64,000 nt of DNA from Amorphophallus konjac (GCA_022559845.1 CM040129.1:1240001-1304000); one strand, 5' to 3'. Positions 13,485 through 24,617 are shown, counted from the stretch's first letter. Made by a program: numbers and translations. The notes: a model not told the origin generated them from the sequence alone.

Positions 13485-13970
13485 ATTTGACGAATCGATA
13501 TTGTACGTTCCGTACTGCACGTACATAATCGTACCAACTGATGATCGATACGACCGATATATGATACGCAACCGATACACTAATTGTATATTTTTAAATA
13601 TTAAATATTTTATTTTATAACATAATATTCTCAATATGTTAAGTCAGAAATATTGTTTTGACACGTGAGGTCCCAAGTTCCTGTGTTTGAACCGCACAAG
13701 ATACATTATTTCTTGTTTCTTTCCATTTTTCTTTAGAGATTTAAGTAAAAAATATTATAAAATTCAAGTGACATTTGTAAGATTCAAATCCAAGACGGCT
13801 CATTTCAATTAAACACCAACTAACCAACGGAGCAAAAGAATTATTTGTATATTTTTACTTATAATATATATATGAAATGTATTCTTTTACATCGGTACGC
13901 AACTGTATCATCTCATACCAATAAAAGATTAGTACGAACAATACGACCGATCCGTCAAACCCTAACACTA
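13485..13970. mobile_element. Fold-back element carrying inverted tRNA-like halves
   Basis: The left arm (TTTGACGAATCGATATTGTA) matches the reverse complement of the right arm (AACAATACGACCGATCCGTCAAA) imperfectly over roughly 100 bp. Inside lie a plus-oriented tRNA-like half with a box-B-like GTGTTTGAACC at about 13685 and a minus-oriented half at about 13780-13833 (GATTCAAATCC, then a box-A-like CCAACTAACCAAC). I read this as a fold-back MITE. Its boundaries are approximate and no target duplication was resolved. Confidence 0.5.
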
Positions 13971-14167
13971 GGCATGCACATAATTAGTTAAATACGTCTT
14001 GAATCTTTGCTCATCAAGGATCATATTTTGAGTGTTTTGAATAATGATAATGATTTAAATAAAAATCATATTGTGATAATTTAAGTAAAAAAATTATTAT
14101 GATGAGAAAATTGAGGAAATACAAGAGAAACACGTTCCGACTTAATAAGGATCAAAATGCTAAATAA

Positions 14168-14205
14168 ATGAAGGGATTTTCACAACTATACCCCTATAAG
14201 ATATT
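14168..14205. mobile_element. Left end of an older long-TIR element, interrupted by the hAT
   Basis: AAGGGATTTTCACAACTATACCCCTATAAG matches the terminal repeat of the element at 44283-45648 (AGGGATTTTTACATATATACCCC). The match resumes at 21156, directly after the hAT element, so the hAT jumped into this terminal repeat. The last 8 bases (14198-14205, AAGATATT) are the left target duplication of the hAT. Confidence 0.7.
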
Positions 14206-14566
14206 CACGGTTTGCCGTCCCGCCCCGACCCGCACCGACCCGCACGACCCGACCCGACCCAGGCGGGCACCGGGTCGCGTGGGCTGGGGGTCGTGGACGG
14301 GTCGCACTGGACCGCAAGGTCCCGTGCGTCCCGCCACGTCCCGCTCCGGTGCGAGGCGGGACCCGGCTCGGTACGGCGGGTCGGGGGCGGTTCGCCCATT
14401 TAACGGGCCGAAGGGGGAGGAAGAGCTCCACCCCTCCCACCGACGAACGGCGGTGCAGCGGCGGCGGACGGCGAGCAGGATCTTCGGACGGCGATCTGAG
14501 CGGCCGACGGCGGCGTTGGGCGGCGATCGGAGGTAGGTAAGTTAAATTTTTTTAAAATGGTCGGGG

Positions 14567-15250
14567 GTGGGGCGTCTGCCGCCGGGGGGGGTGCTGGGCG
14601 TCTGGGCCGCCGTGGGGGGACGGGGGGGACGGGGGCCGCCGTGGGGGGACGGGGGGGGTTGTTGTGAGTCCGTGGGGGGACGGGGGCCGCCGTGGGGGGA
14701 CGGGGGGGGGGGTTGCTGTGCGTCCGTGGGGGGACGGGGGCCGGCGTCTGCCGCCGTGGGGGGACGGGGGCCGCCGTGGGGGGACGGGGGGGGGGGGGGG
14801 GGTTGTTGTGCGTCCGTGGGGGGACGGGGGCCGCCGTGGGGGGACGGGGGGGGTTGCTGTGCGTCCGTGGGGGGACGGGGGCCGCCGTGGGGGGACGGGG
14901 GGGGACAGGGGGGGACGAGGGCCGCCGTGGGGGGACGGGGGGGGGGGGGGGGGTGTTGCTGTGCGTCCGTGGGGGGACGGGGGGGGACAGGGGGGGGACG
15001 GGGGCCGCCGTGGGGGGACGGGGGGGGGGTGTTGCTGTGCGTCCGTGGGGGGACGGGGGGGGACAGGGGGGGGACGGGGGCCGCCGTGGGGGGACGGGGG
15101 GGGGGGGGGTGTTGCTGTGCGTCCGTGGGGGGACGGGAGGGGACAGGGGGGGACGGGGGGGGGTGCTGCCGTGCTGGGCGTCTGCCACCGGCAGGCGGTG
15201 GGGGGATGAGGGGGGGGCGTGTGCGACCGTGGGGGTGGGTGGGGGGGAGG
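14567..15250. repeat. G-rich minisatellite in the 5' region of the hAT element
   Basis: About 680 bp consists of units built from CGTGGGGGGACGGGGGCCGC and GGTTGCTGTGCGTC, repeated about ten times with runs of 5-14 G. The plus strand is almost free of A. Overlapping ORFs on both strands (Gly/Arg-rich on plus, Pro-rich on minus) are by-products of the repeat, not genes. It lies 0.7-1.4 kb upstream of the transposase ATG. Confidence 0.95.
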
Positions 15251-15947
15251 AAAAAAATTTATTTTTTAAAAATGTAATATCTTTTTTTAATTTAAAAATA
15301 TATGAATAAAATTTGTTAGATTGTCATTGTTTAATATTATTTTTGATGTCAGGTTGAATTTATGTTGTAAGAAAAATATAATTTTTATTTAATTCATCTT
15401 GTAGAATTTAATATATTGATATATTATTTAATTCTGGTTGTAGAAATAATATAAAGATCGTTTAATTCATGTTGTAGAAATATATTTATGTTTGATATAT
15501 TATTTAATTAATGTTTAAATATTAGATTTAATTGAGATGTATTAAAATTTAAATTTAATTTTATAGAATTAATGATATTATTTTCATTATTAGTTGTAGA
15601 CGTAAAATAATTTAATATAATATAAATAATTACTGATAAATAATTTAATATAATATAATTTAATTAGACATGTTTATAATTATAAATATATAATTAGTGA
15701 TAAATATGTTACAAATTAATTTAAACTAAATGTAGGTCTATTAAATAAAAAATTAGCATTATATGCATGTTTTAGAAATAATGATATTATTTTGAACTAA
15801 ATTATATTGACATGTAGTAAATATTGAATTTAGTCTTGCATATTGTAGAAATAATGATATTATTTTCATTGTTAGTCTCTGTTTAAAATAATGTACTTAA
15901 TATGATTTGTAATTTTTACATTTAGGAGATACAGTTAAGTACTTAAT
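15251..15947 (+). other. AT-rich leader of the hAT transposase gene
   Basis: Very AT-rich DNA with recurring TTGTAGAAATAATGATATTA-type words (for example about 15775 and 15845). A TTTACATTTAG acceptor-like site at about 15914-15924 precedes GAGATACAGTTAAG and the transposase ATG. It may be the end of a 5'-UTR intron, but the upstream donor was not found. Confidence 0.4.
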
Positions 15948-18900
15948 ATGGCTCCTAAGGAACGAACAAATGATATTGGGTGGTCACACGGAGTTTTGTT
16001 GGATGGCAACCGTAGGTGCTGGCGTTGTAACTATTGTAAAATAGAACACCGGGGAGGAGGGGTGTCTCGGTTGAAGAAGCATTTGGCCGGAGGAGCCGGG
16101 GCAGGATACTCTGAGGTTGCTGGGTGTACCCATGTGCCTAGAGATGTGAAACTTGCAATGGCTAGACACCTGAGTGAGAAGAGAGCTGAGATGAAAGAAA
16201 AGGAAAAAAAGAAGAAAAGGGATCAAGCGGCAGTGAGCGGGCGCCCAAGTGGCAGCAACGAGGAGGAATGTGCATGGACACCCAGTGACGAAGACGAACA
16301 AGCATGTACTGAGCAGGCTAATGTGTATGTCACTGTGAACGATCCATACGAAGCAGAGCTTCGTGAGGCAGTACGTCAGAGCAGGGAAGAGTCAAGACAT
16401 CCCGAGGAGACTATAGTCCGTAGTCGCGAGGCCGCGAGGACCGGAGCATCAGGGAGTGGTGGTTCATCTACGACTCGACAATCACGAGGCATAAGGAGTT
16501 TATTGACTGGTGACTCGGGGACACAAAGGAAAAGGACACAATCGATCAACATCGAAGATGTGGAGCCCGGTGCACTATCCCGAGAGCATGGTAAGCAAAC
16601 GAGGATGGACGATGCGTATGGCCAGAAGGGACCTAAATGGAAACTTGGTCAAGCTGTTGCAAAATGGTGGCACCACGCGGGTCTGCCTTTCAATGCATCC
16701 AATAGCCCTTACTACAAGCCAATGTTTCAGGAAGCACAGATCCTTGGGCTACACGTGCAGCCACCTACAGCGAGAGAATTGGCTGGCGTATACCTTGATG
16801 AACAAGTTGCTGAGATCAAGAGTTACATTGACTCATTCAAGCAGAAATGGACAAAGTACGGAGTCACACTGATGTGTGATGGATGGTCAGGTACCACAAA
16901 ATCTAGCCTGATTAACTTCCTTGTTTATTGTGACAGACAGGTATTCTTTCACAAATCAGTGGATGCGTCTGGTCAAATTCACAGTCACCAATATATTTTA
17001 TCATTGATGGAGCAAGTGGTGACTGAGATTGGGGAGGAGTACATTGTACAAGTGGTGACTGATAATGGGTCGAACTATAAGAAGGCTGGGGAGGAGCTAA
17101 TGAAGAAAAAACGGCACATTTTCTGGACCCCTTGTGCAGCACATTGTGTAGATCTGATGCTGAAGGAGATTGGGCAGCTTCGTATGGTAAAATCTGTGGT
17201 CGAGGTGGCACAAAAAATCACGAAATATATCTACAACCACACACTTGTATTGGCATGGATGAGGGAGCACTGTGGCGGCGAACTGTTGAGGCCTGGCATC
17301 ACACGATTTGCCACCAACTACATCGCATTGCAGAGCCTATTGAAGCACAAGGATGGATTGAAGCAAATGTTTAGAGGTGAGACCTGGCTGAGTTCCTCTT
17401 TTGCTGCTTCACGTGAAGGGGCGGAGGTCGAGGGGATTGTCAACACCTCGAATTTTTGGGATAGAGTGAAGATATTAGTGTCATTGATAGAGCCACTGTA
17501 TGAGGTTCTACGATGCGTGGATGGGGATAGAGTACCAACCATGGGGTTGGTGTACAGCAAAATAGAAGCAGCCAAGCGGAAGATCCTTACAACGTCCAAA
17601 AAATATGGACCCACTATTCTGGAGATTGTGGGGGACAGATGGGACAGACAAATGAGCCGTGATCTTCACATGGCAGGTAAACACTTACATTCTCGTCCAA
17701 TCAATGAGCTGTGATTTTCAGTTGATACTAATATGTAATTCATTGTCTTACGATTGCAGCGTACTATCTACATCCGGCCTTCCAATATGCTCGGGCCCTT
17801 GCTTATGACGATACGTTGATAGAATCGGTCAACATTGTGGTAGACCGATTGTCTTTCACCCCAACAGATGCCGCTGATGCGTTGAATGAGGTATACTTGG
17901 ATATTTTAACATTGACAATATTAAATGAAATATACACTTCATATTTTTTGATAATGCAGATGAAAATATTTAGAGAGGGAATTGGTTCATTTGCGACACC
18001 TAATGCCGTGGCCAGTCGTGATAGACTCGACCCAGGTAATGTGTCTTCACAATGTACCTTCTATATCTCGAGAAAGAATTTTTACATCTAATTATTATAT
18101 TGTACATGATCTGTCTTAAACACAGCTGAGTGGTGGCTAAATTACGGCACAAGTGCACCCGTATTAAGGAAGATCGCAATGAGAGTTCTATCGCAAACAT
18201 CCTCGTCGAGTGGGTGTGAGCGGAATTGGTCGACGTTCTCCTTCTTGCATACTAAGCTGAGGAATAGGCTAACACACCGCAGGCTAGACAAAATGGTGTA
18301 TGTTCATTACAACATGAGGCTAAAGGTCCGGCATGTACAAATGGATACAAGGAGAGGAGAGGGAGATTACGACCCAACCGATGCTGTGTACTTGCGAGAC
18401 GATGACGACCCTATGGTAGCATGGGTTGCAAGAGCCACAACCGAGCGTGGTGAGGCAGAATTAGACGAGGAGGCTGAAGAACCTGGCGAGACACCACGGC
18501 CTAATACTTTTCTCGTATCAGCTGTACAAGAGGCAGTCGGGGAGGGAGATGACACACATGTGCATTTGGGTGGTGACGACTCTGCAACGGGACGTGATGA
18601 TGAAATTAATTTAGATGAAGACCTCGTCATTGGGGGTGGAGACACATCGTATGCGTATGATGATACAGCATGGGAGCGATTGATCCAACCCCCATTAATT
18701 GAGCGTCAAGAGCCACCTCAGGTGAATTAATACATGAAAATCGAATCGCAAATTTCATTAGATAGCATAGTCATATATTTATGTATGATAGCAATATATT
18801 GCAGGTCGGTCCGACAAATGACAACATTGCGGGAGAACAGTGGTCTCGAGTTGCTGTACCGCGGCATTCAATATCTGCGGAACCAAGAAGGTTATCCACT

Positions 18901-19999
18901 TCAAGAGAGGCTAGGGGGAGTTCCTCATTTAGAGAGGTGAAATTATATTGTCATTTCTACATTTGTTAATATATAATTCATTGGTAATTGAATATATTCT
19001 TCTTTCAATTGTGTAGTCTTCGGGAGCATCGAAACAACCATCTCAGTCTGCTGCGCCCCGACGCTCAACATCTAAGACTAAGGCACCCAATCAGTCTTCT
19101 CAGGTATACGTACAGACTTACACAATAGAAAGTAAATTGAAAAATTATCTAAACAGGCTTCTGCTTCTCAGGCATCTATAGGGACACAACATGCAGCATG
19201 TAAGCCGCCCCCTGCTCCACAGAAGAAAAAATCATCATGGACCATATTATTCACCAGCAAGAAGGACAAGGGACCACCATTAAATCCGATAGATTTTGCA
19301 GACATGGAGACATTAGATCCCAATGCAGATGACGACACTACCGAGCCTTCTGTTGAGCCCCGCATTAGTGGGAGTCATGACTCCGATGCTGAGAGTACAC
19401 CGACAGGGTCTTCATCCCATGGAGGTGGTGGTTCTCAAGGTGACCAACGGAGTCCTCGTGAGAATACGAGTGCTGGTGGCAGAGAGTACAGCAGTGGTCA
19501 TAGTAGAGGTCGTGGGGGCCGTCAACATGGCGCATGGACAGAGGAGCAGCACTTCACACATGCCACGCAAGATGAGGACCACGGTGTTCCACTGCCAGGG
19601 ACGAGACGGGCAGCTGATCATTGGGATCCCTACTATGGAAGTTCGGTTGCAGACAGTACCAGCTATCAAGGCATGTTGTCTGATTTTGAGAGGATGAGCA
19701 CACATGACTCCCAGGGATCTGGAAGCTCGTATGGACGGTCATGGCCGCAGCAGCCGATGTATCATGGCGACTCAGATAACAGTAGTTCATTTTTCCCATC
19801 GTATCCATATCCTTATGCCGCAGCTACGTCAGTAGAGGTCGTGTACGCACAAGGTTCGCATGAGTATGAATACTACGTACGCATGTACTGGGAGAACTAT
19901 TCAGGTTCAATGCGCTATGAAGACTATCTGTCCTATCTGCGGACCACATTTAATGTCAGATTGTTTGGAGATGGGCACTGGCCCAGTTTGGGTCCATAG
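15948..19999 (+). CDS. hAT transposase (BED finger, DUF659, hAT dimerisation), 7 exons
   Basis: A BED-finger DNA-binding transposase for cut-and-paste movement in the nucleus. The reading frame stays open through GT-AG exons 15948-17676, 17760-17890, 17960-18035, 18126-18721, 18805-18936, 19017-19103 and 19157-19999, giving 1197 aa. Residues 24-60 hold the BED finger (C27, C30, H45, C60). The DUF659/RNase-H-like core follows, with D311 (CDGWSG), D372 (TDNGS) and the C396-A-A-H399 motif before the hAT-specific helices. E677 lies in the C-terminal dimerisation block (SSGCERNWSTF), so the D-D-E set is complete. If the intron after 18721 is retained, translation stops two codons later at 18730, giving a more usual 846-aa form. 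Exons 5-7 add a Ser/Gly/Tyr-rich tail of about 350 aa with no known domain. It shares the element with the ORF at 20132. Confidence 0.9.
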
Positions 20000-20131
20000 G
20001 CTTTATTAGTATGTATCATTTGGTTACATTTAGAACTAACTAATAATTAATTGTACATTTCTTCATATATAGAGTTTTGTACTTGTCATCGAAATCACTA
20101 ATGTAAACTTTTACATCATTTGCAGGTCATC

Positions 20132-20689
20132 ATGGACGGACGGCGTCACCCTGCGTGGGAGCATGGATATTCTGTTGAGGGTGATGGACATGTGCACTGT
20201 AGATACTGCGAACATCGCGTCACCGGCATACACAGGTTTGCGGAGCACCTTGCAGGAGTGGGACGCGATGTTCGTGCATGCGACCGAGTTCCGGGAGATG
20301 TTCGACATTCCTTTCGGACACAGTTACATGATAGATACGGTTCTCGTAGCACACCGAGGACATCTTCTTCTACGTCCCGGGTACCTCCACCACGAGCACA
20401 TGGCGGAGCAGGATCTTCCTCCACGTCCAGAGTTCGAGCAGCACCAGCACCAGCACCAGTCGCACATGATAGAATTGAAGCTATAGATGTAGTGAGGACT
20501 TTTTTTACAGATTTTCATGTACCCTCCACCGCAGCACACGACCCATCATTTGTGCAGATGGTTACATATTTTCAGTCTCACCCATATGTACCTCCACCCA
20601 CTAGGATAGAGTTAGATTATACGGGTGATCAGTCTCATGTATCTGATGATGAGTTTTGGGATTCGGGCTTCACTGATGATGAGGATTAG
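20132..20689 (+). CDS. Second BED-type zinc-finger ORF of the hAT element
   Basis: An ATG 133 bp after the transposase stop opens a 185-aa frame. An acceptor-like TTTGCAG lies just before it at 20119-20125, so the mRNA may be spliced. Residues 20-50 form a BED-like finger (C23, C26, H39, C50) followed by VPGDV. This is the same order as in the transposase finger (HLAG...C...VPRDV), which points to an old internal duplication. A Ser/Pro/Ala-rich linker and an acidic tail (DDEFWDSGFTDDED) follow; there is no catalytic core. It could be a DNA-binding accessory protein, a repressor competing for the terminal sites, or the 3' exon of a longer transcript. The role is unknown; the finger is the firm part. 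Confidence 0.65.
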   Translation: MDGRRHPAWEHGYSVEGDGHVHCRYCEHRVTGIHRFAEHLAGVGRDVRACDRVPGDVRHSFRTQLHDRYGSRSTPRTSSSTSRVPPPRAHGGAGSSSTSRVRAAPAPAPVAHDRIEAIDVVRTFFTDFHVPSTAAHDPSFVQMVTYFQSHPYVPPPTRIELDYTGDQSHVSDDEFWDSGFTDDED

Positions 20690-20780
20690 TGAGTTTTGGG
20701 TTTCGGATTACACACATGAGGAGGATGAGTGAGTTTTGGGATTCGGACTTCACAGATGGACACGGATTAGTGAGTTTTTG
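20651..20780. repeat. 40-bp tandem repeat across the stop codon of the second BED ORF
   Basis: GAGTTTTGGGATTCGG-type words begin at 20651, 20691 and 20731, with a fragment at 20772. The period is 40-41 bp, not a multiple of three. The first copy encodes the end of the 185-aa ORF, and the later copies lie in the 3' untranslated part. Confidence 0.85.
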
Positions 20781-21155
20781 TATTTTATACTTCATGAATG
20801 AATGTCATTATTATGTCACTGTTTACTTTTACATATTTAGTAATTAAAATAAATTTTTATGTATTATATATAATAGGATGTTTAATTAAGCAGTGTAATA
20901 TGTAATTTTTATATAATTTAATATGTATAATGTAGTATGGATCTATTATCATAAATAAATTATACATTCTAATATTTTTAAATATATATATACCATTTAA
21001 TCTTTCAAAATAAATTTCTTAAAAATTTTAAAAAAAATTCCAAAAAAATCGCGTGGAGAGCCAAAGGGCGGACCGGGTCGCTTTGCGACCCGCCCGACCC
21101 GACCCGTCCCGCACCGAGACCGGGTCGGCCGGGTCGGGCGGGTCGGCAAACCCTG

Positions 21156-22171
21156 AAGATATTGTATTTGCATAGATCCCCGACTTTTTGCATATTCACA
21201 CGTACATCCTTCATTATTCAATATTCTTGCATATATAGTACTCGTGCCATAACCCCAGTTTATTTAATTGAAGTGAAGTGTGAGTTAAGAGGGAGAATAG
21301 TTAACTAACCCACCCTCGAGTTAGCATGCATTCTCTCTCTCTCTCTCTCATCTCTAGTGCCGACATTAGATCACCCGTGGCACCACCTCTAGCACCGTCT
21401 CCCACATCGTACTCACCTTGCTAGTGGGGATCCCCAACATCACGTCCACGATGTTGAGCCCCCCCCCCCCCCCCCCCCCATAAGGGGGGGCAAGGATGGG
21501 GGGGTCTACTCGAGGGGAGGGAGAGGGGGGCAAGGGGGGGTTTCTACTCGCTGGGGATGGGGGGGAGAGGGGGGTCGGGAGGGGTGGGGGATGGCCCTAC
21601 TCTCCGCGGTGTGGGGTGAGAGGGGGCAAGGAGGGGGGGTCTGCTCATGAGGGTGGGAGGAGTGTGGGTGTGGGAAGGGGGGGGGGGGCTCGCCGGCCAG
21701 GGATAGGGGGGTCCTACTCACCGGGGGGGAGAGAGGGTACGGAGTGAGGGGGACTACTCACGGGAGGGGGAGAGAGGGTCGGGAGGGAGGGTCTACTCAT
21801 CGAGGAGAGAGACATGAGCGAGGGGGGTCACCGGAGAAGTGGGAGAAGGGTTCCACTAGTTAGGATGGGGGGAGAGGCGCATCATATGTTCACATGTCAA
21901 AAATTGGGACATAGAAATATATATGCGTTTGTGTGTCTATCTTCCCCCTCCCCTTTCCAACCCTAAACTCAACTTGAGCAACGGTAGCTGTAGCTCGCCC
22001 AACGGTGGCGGTGGGGAGGGGGTGTCACGTACGGACCGATCAATGGAGTTAGTTCCAAGGACAATATATATATAGTGGGATGTCATCACCTGTGTGTGTG
22101 TGTGTGTGAGAGATCTAGAGAGAGAGAGAGAGAGAGAGTTGATCGATGCTCATTGTATCCCTTAACTCAAC
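21156..22171. mobile_element. Older long-TIR element continued, with G/C-rich core
   Basis: After the hAT target duplication the sequence resumes the terminal repeat seen at 44283-44480, including GAGAATAGTTAACTAACCCACCC against GAAAAGACTAACCTGCCC. A C-tract at about 21460-21479 and a G-rich, low-complexity stretch to about 21860 mirror the G-rich core at 44640-45420. A (TG)n at about 22090-22107 and a (GA)n at about 22118-22138 follow. ORFs here are low-complexity frames, not genes. The right end was not identified. Confidence 0.5.
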
Positions 22172-22174
22172 TAA

Positions 22175-22455
22175 GGGTGCGTTTGAGAATATGTGTGAGA
22201 AGAGGTGAATCTTGATGTGGGATATTATGAAACATGTGGACCCCACTCTAATGATTAGAATCTACTTTCTCTTTTCAAAATCTCACCAAAAGGAGCTTTT
22301 AAATTTGAGAGAAAAGACAACTTATTGTTTCTATCTCTCTCTAACCTTAAGAATCCACTTTTAAAATGGGAGGTCAACATTTTGAGCATTAATGTGTCTG
22401 TCAATGATTGGAAGCTACTTTCATAATCCACTCCATCGGAGTGTCAAACGCGCCC
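22175..22455. mobile_element. Tourist-like MITE, 281 bp
   Basis: It starts GGGTGCGTTTGAGAA and ends GTCAAACGCGCCC, an imperfect inverted repeat. TAA flanks both sides (22172-22174 and 22456-22458), the 3-bp target duplication of PIF/Harbinger elements. There is no coding capacity. Confidence 0.7.
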
Positions 22456-22458
22456 TAA

Positions 22459-23868
22459 CTCAGACTTTACTCTAGTTAAATAATTATATAGGAGTTAACG
22501 GAGGGCATATAAATACAAACATTGGAGATATATATGTCATAAAAATCTGCGACAATAAATCCAAATGAGGAGTTTATTTGCAATTATGCATATAAATTTA
22601 TATATAGAGGTACATATATTTGCACCACACCTTTGTGCAGAGCTAGTTGACAGGCTCCGCCAAAATTTTCCGTTGCGAAAGATCTGAGAGACAAAGCTGG
22701 CGACCATCCGGGGCCGGGGGGGGGCAATGCACCACGTGGGATCCGAGAGAGGCCATGTGGTGTTCAGAAACCAGAGCAAGGTGGAGCAGTTCCCGTCTGT
22801 ATAATCTATCCCCCGGATGGAGGATATGCCCCCTCCACACCCAACACCCCCATCCCCCTCCTCCTATCTCTTGCCTCTCCAATGCCATACACAGTCTTTT
22901 CGTCCTTCTGATGGTTTGTTGAACTGCAAGTTAATCAATCTACCTGGTGAGCCAATCAGAAGTAAACCACTTTGAAAATGCATGAGCAGGCCTGCAGGTG
23001 GATCGAGTACTCCAGCTAATTAAGATCGGGTTGACACGGGTCCGACTTTAGAGTTTATTGGATTTGAACGTTCAACTCAAAATCTTAAGGTGTTGAGCTG
23101 AATTCATGAGCAAGATTTGGAGTGTCAGATCTCCAATATGTTTGATGTGGATCAGGTAAATTACGAGCGGACTGAGTTAATTAGGGTTCTTCCCATCTCG
23201 AGAAAAACCAGTTGCCGCCCTAATCAATATAATTCAGACATCCATCGACCTCACCAGCTCCCTGTACGTACGTACCTTGTTTTCAACCAAACGAAGGTGG
23301 TGATTTTTATTAAATTGTATGTTCATTAATGTGATGCCTACCAGCTGCTGAACTGGTTCAGAGAGCTAGGTGCTCGATTGATCAGTAGCTACATTTGTCT
23401 GCTCAGATTCTTGCAGCGACAAGTCAAGGAAATATATATGGACCCATCAGCACAAAGATATCGTCCATTTTTGTGGCTCAGGTGGCCTCACGCGGCCATT
23501 CCCAGGAACTGCATGTCCGAATGGCAAGCAGGCAAGTGATGTGGACGCTAATGTAACCTGTCTGTCGTCAGGGGGCCGATCGAAGGCTATGGAGGTGGCG
23601 GTTGTTCTTTCCAGCATGTCCTGCACGTAGAGGAAGATATACCCGTGCTAGCTAGCTTGCGGATAGGCATCATCAGATCATCATGCATATATCCTTGACG
23701 GTACGTACCATGGACTCAAACAATATAAATTGGGCAAGACGTAGTGTAGAATTAATGGAGGCTGAATTAATAGCACATAGCCTCTCTCTGTCTCTCTCTC
23801 TCTCATTCTTCCTTTCTCGATCTCTCTCTCTCTCTCTCACACACACACATGCACAGTACTCTCCCTCA
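22459..23868. other. Intergenic DNA with no clear gene
   Basis: Several overlapping ORFs at 22537-22922 on both strands have no domains and look like shadows of each other. A CT-rich tract at about 23783-23839 followed by a (CA)n tract lies just upstream of the possible peptide gene at 23869. Nothing else is recognised. Confidence 0.4.
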
Positions 23869-24286
23869 ATGACACTGTTTGCACTGCGTTGGCGTGTTCT
23901 CCTTGGTGTTTCCATCATTCTGGGCTTGGTCGCAGCTCGAGGTGAGTTACACATGATGTTGCAAGCACGTACGTACTATATATATATATATATACACCTT
24001 TTAGAGCCCGGTGGAAAGCAGTGATGCCAGTAATTAATTAGAAGGTGGACGCACGCGTACGTCCGACATTGCAGGGAGGAGAAACCTGATGAGTCGACGG
24101 AATCGCAATGGCTGTAATGCCAGCGCAGATGAGGTCGTGTACAGGGAGGCACGTCCAGAAGAAGATCACCAAGAGCTCGATGAAGTGAAGGACGTCGACG
24201 CTGCTGGGAGGAAGAGGAGTACTGCTACTACTACTACTACTACTATGCCACACCCACACCCACACCCACACACAGGAGAGTACTGA
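23869..24286 (+). CDS. Candidate small secreted protein, 2 exons, 94 aa
   Basis: I join exon 23869-23941 to 24075-24286 across a GT-AG intron (CGAG|GTGAGT and CATTGCAG|GG); the frame stays open to TGA. The first exon encodes a signal-peptide-like start: a basic RWR, then LLGVSIILGLVAA, with a possible cleavage after VAA. The mature part is short, charged and hydrophilic (RRN, EARPEEDHQELDEVKD, GRKR) and ends in poly-Thr and a His-Pro repeat. A single Cys argues against a cysteine-rich peptide. I see no CLE, CEP, RGF, PSK or IDA motif. The simple repeats at the C-terminus and the CT/CA tracts upstream lower confidence, so this may be a chance model. Confidence 0.4.
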
Positions 24287-24571
24287 TCCATTAATTAACC
24301 TTCAGACAGATCTATATATGTGACAGGATATACAATGAGCAGTCATTAATTAGAGCGAGCTGATCAAGAAGAGACCGACCATCAATAGAGCTCAAAAGAT
24401 TAATTAATCCCTACATATGTGAAGCCTGCAGAATGCATGATTAGAAGATGCTGAGAGTAGATTTCTCTGGAATACTAATATATCTGAAATCGGTTTGTCA
24501 GCAAGTTAATTAATTTGCCGATCCTTAATTACTACTCATAAAGACATATATATATATATATGTATTTATAC

Positions 24572-24617
<46 letters not shown>

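Larger units (their letters stand above)
14206..21155 (+). mobile_element. Complete 6.95 kb hAT transposon with TIRs and 8-bp TSD
   Basis: The element starts CACGGTTTGCCG and ends CGGCAAACCCTG, so 11 of 12 terminal bases are inverted repeats. It is flanked by AAGATATT at 14198-14205 and 21156-21163, a perfect 8-bp target duplication as expected for hAT. Both subterminal regions are rich in GACCCG/CGGGTC words (14217-14400 and 21060-21145), which are possible transposase-binding sites. Inside are a G-rich minisatellite, a seven-exon transposase gene and a second BED-finger ORF, all on the plus strand. Intact ends, TSD and open exons suggest a recent, possibly autonomous copy. Confidence 0.92.

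Noticed and set aside
14400..15309. Long ORFs on both strands (up to 262 aa) rich in Pro or Gly/Arg
   Set aside because: They are read through a G-rich minisatellite in several frames at once; repeat composition alone keeps them open.
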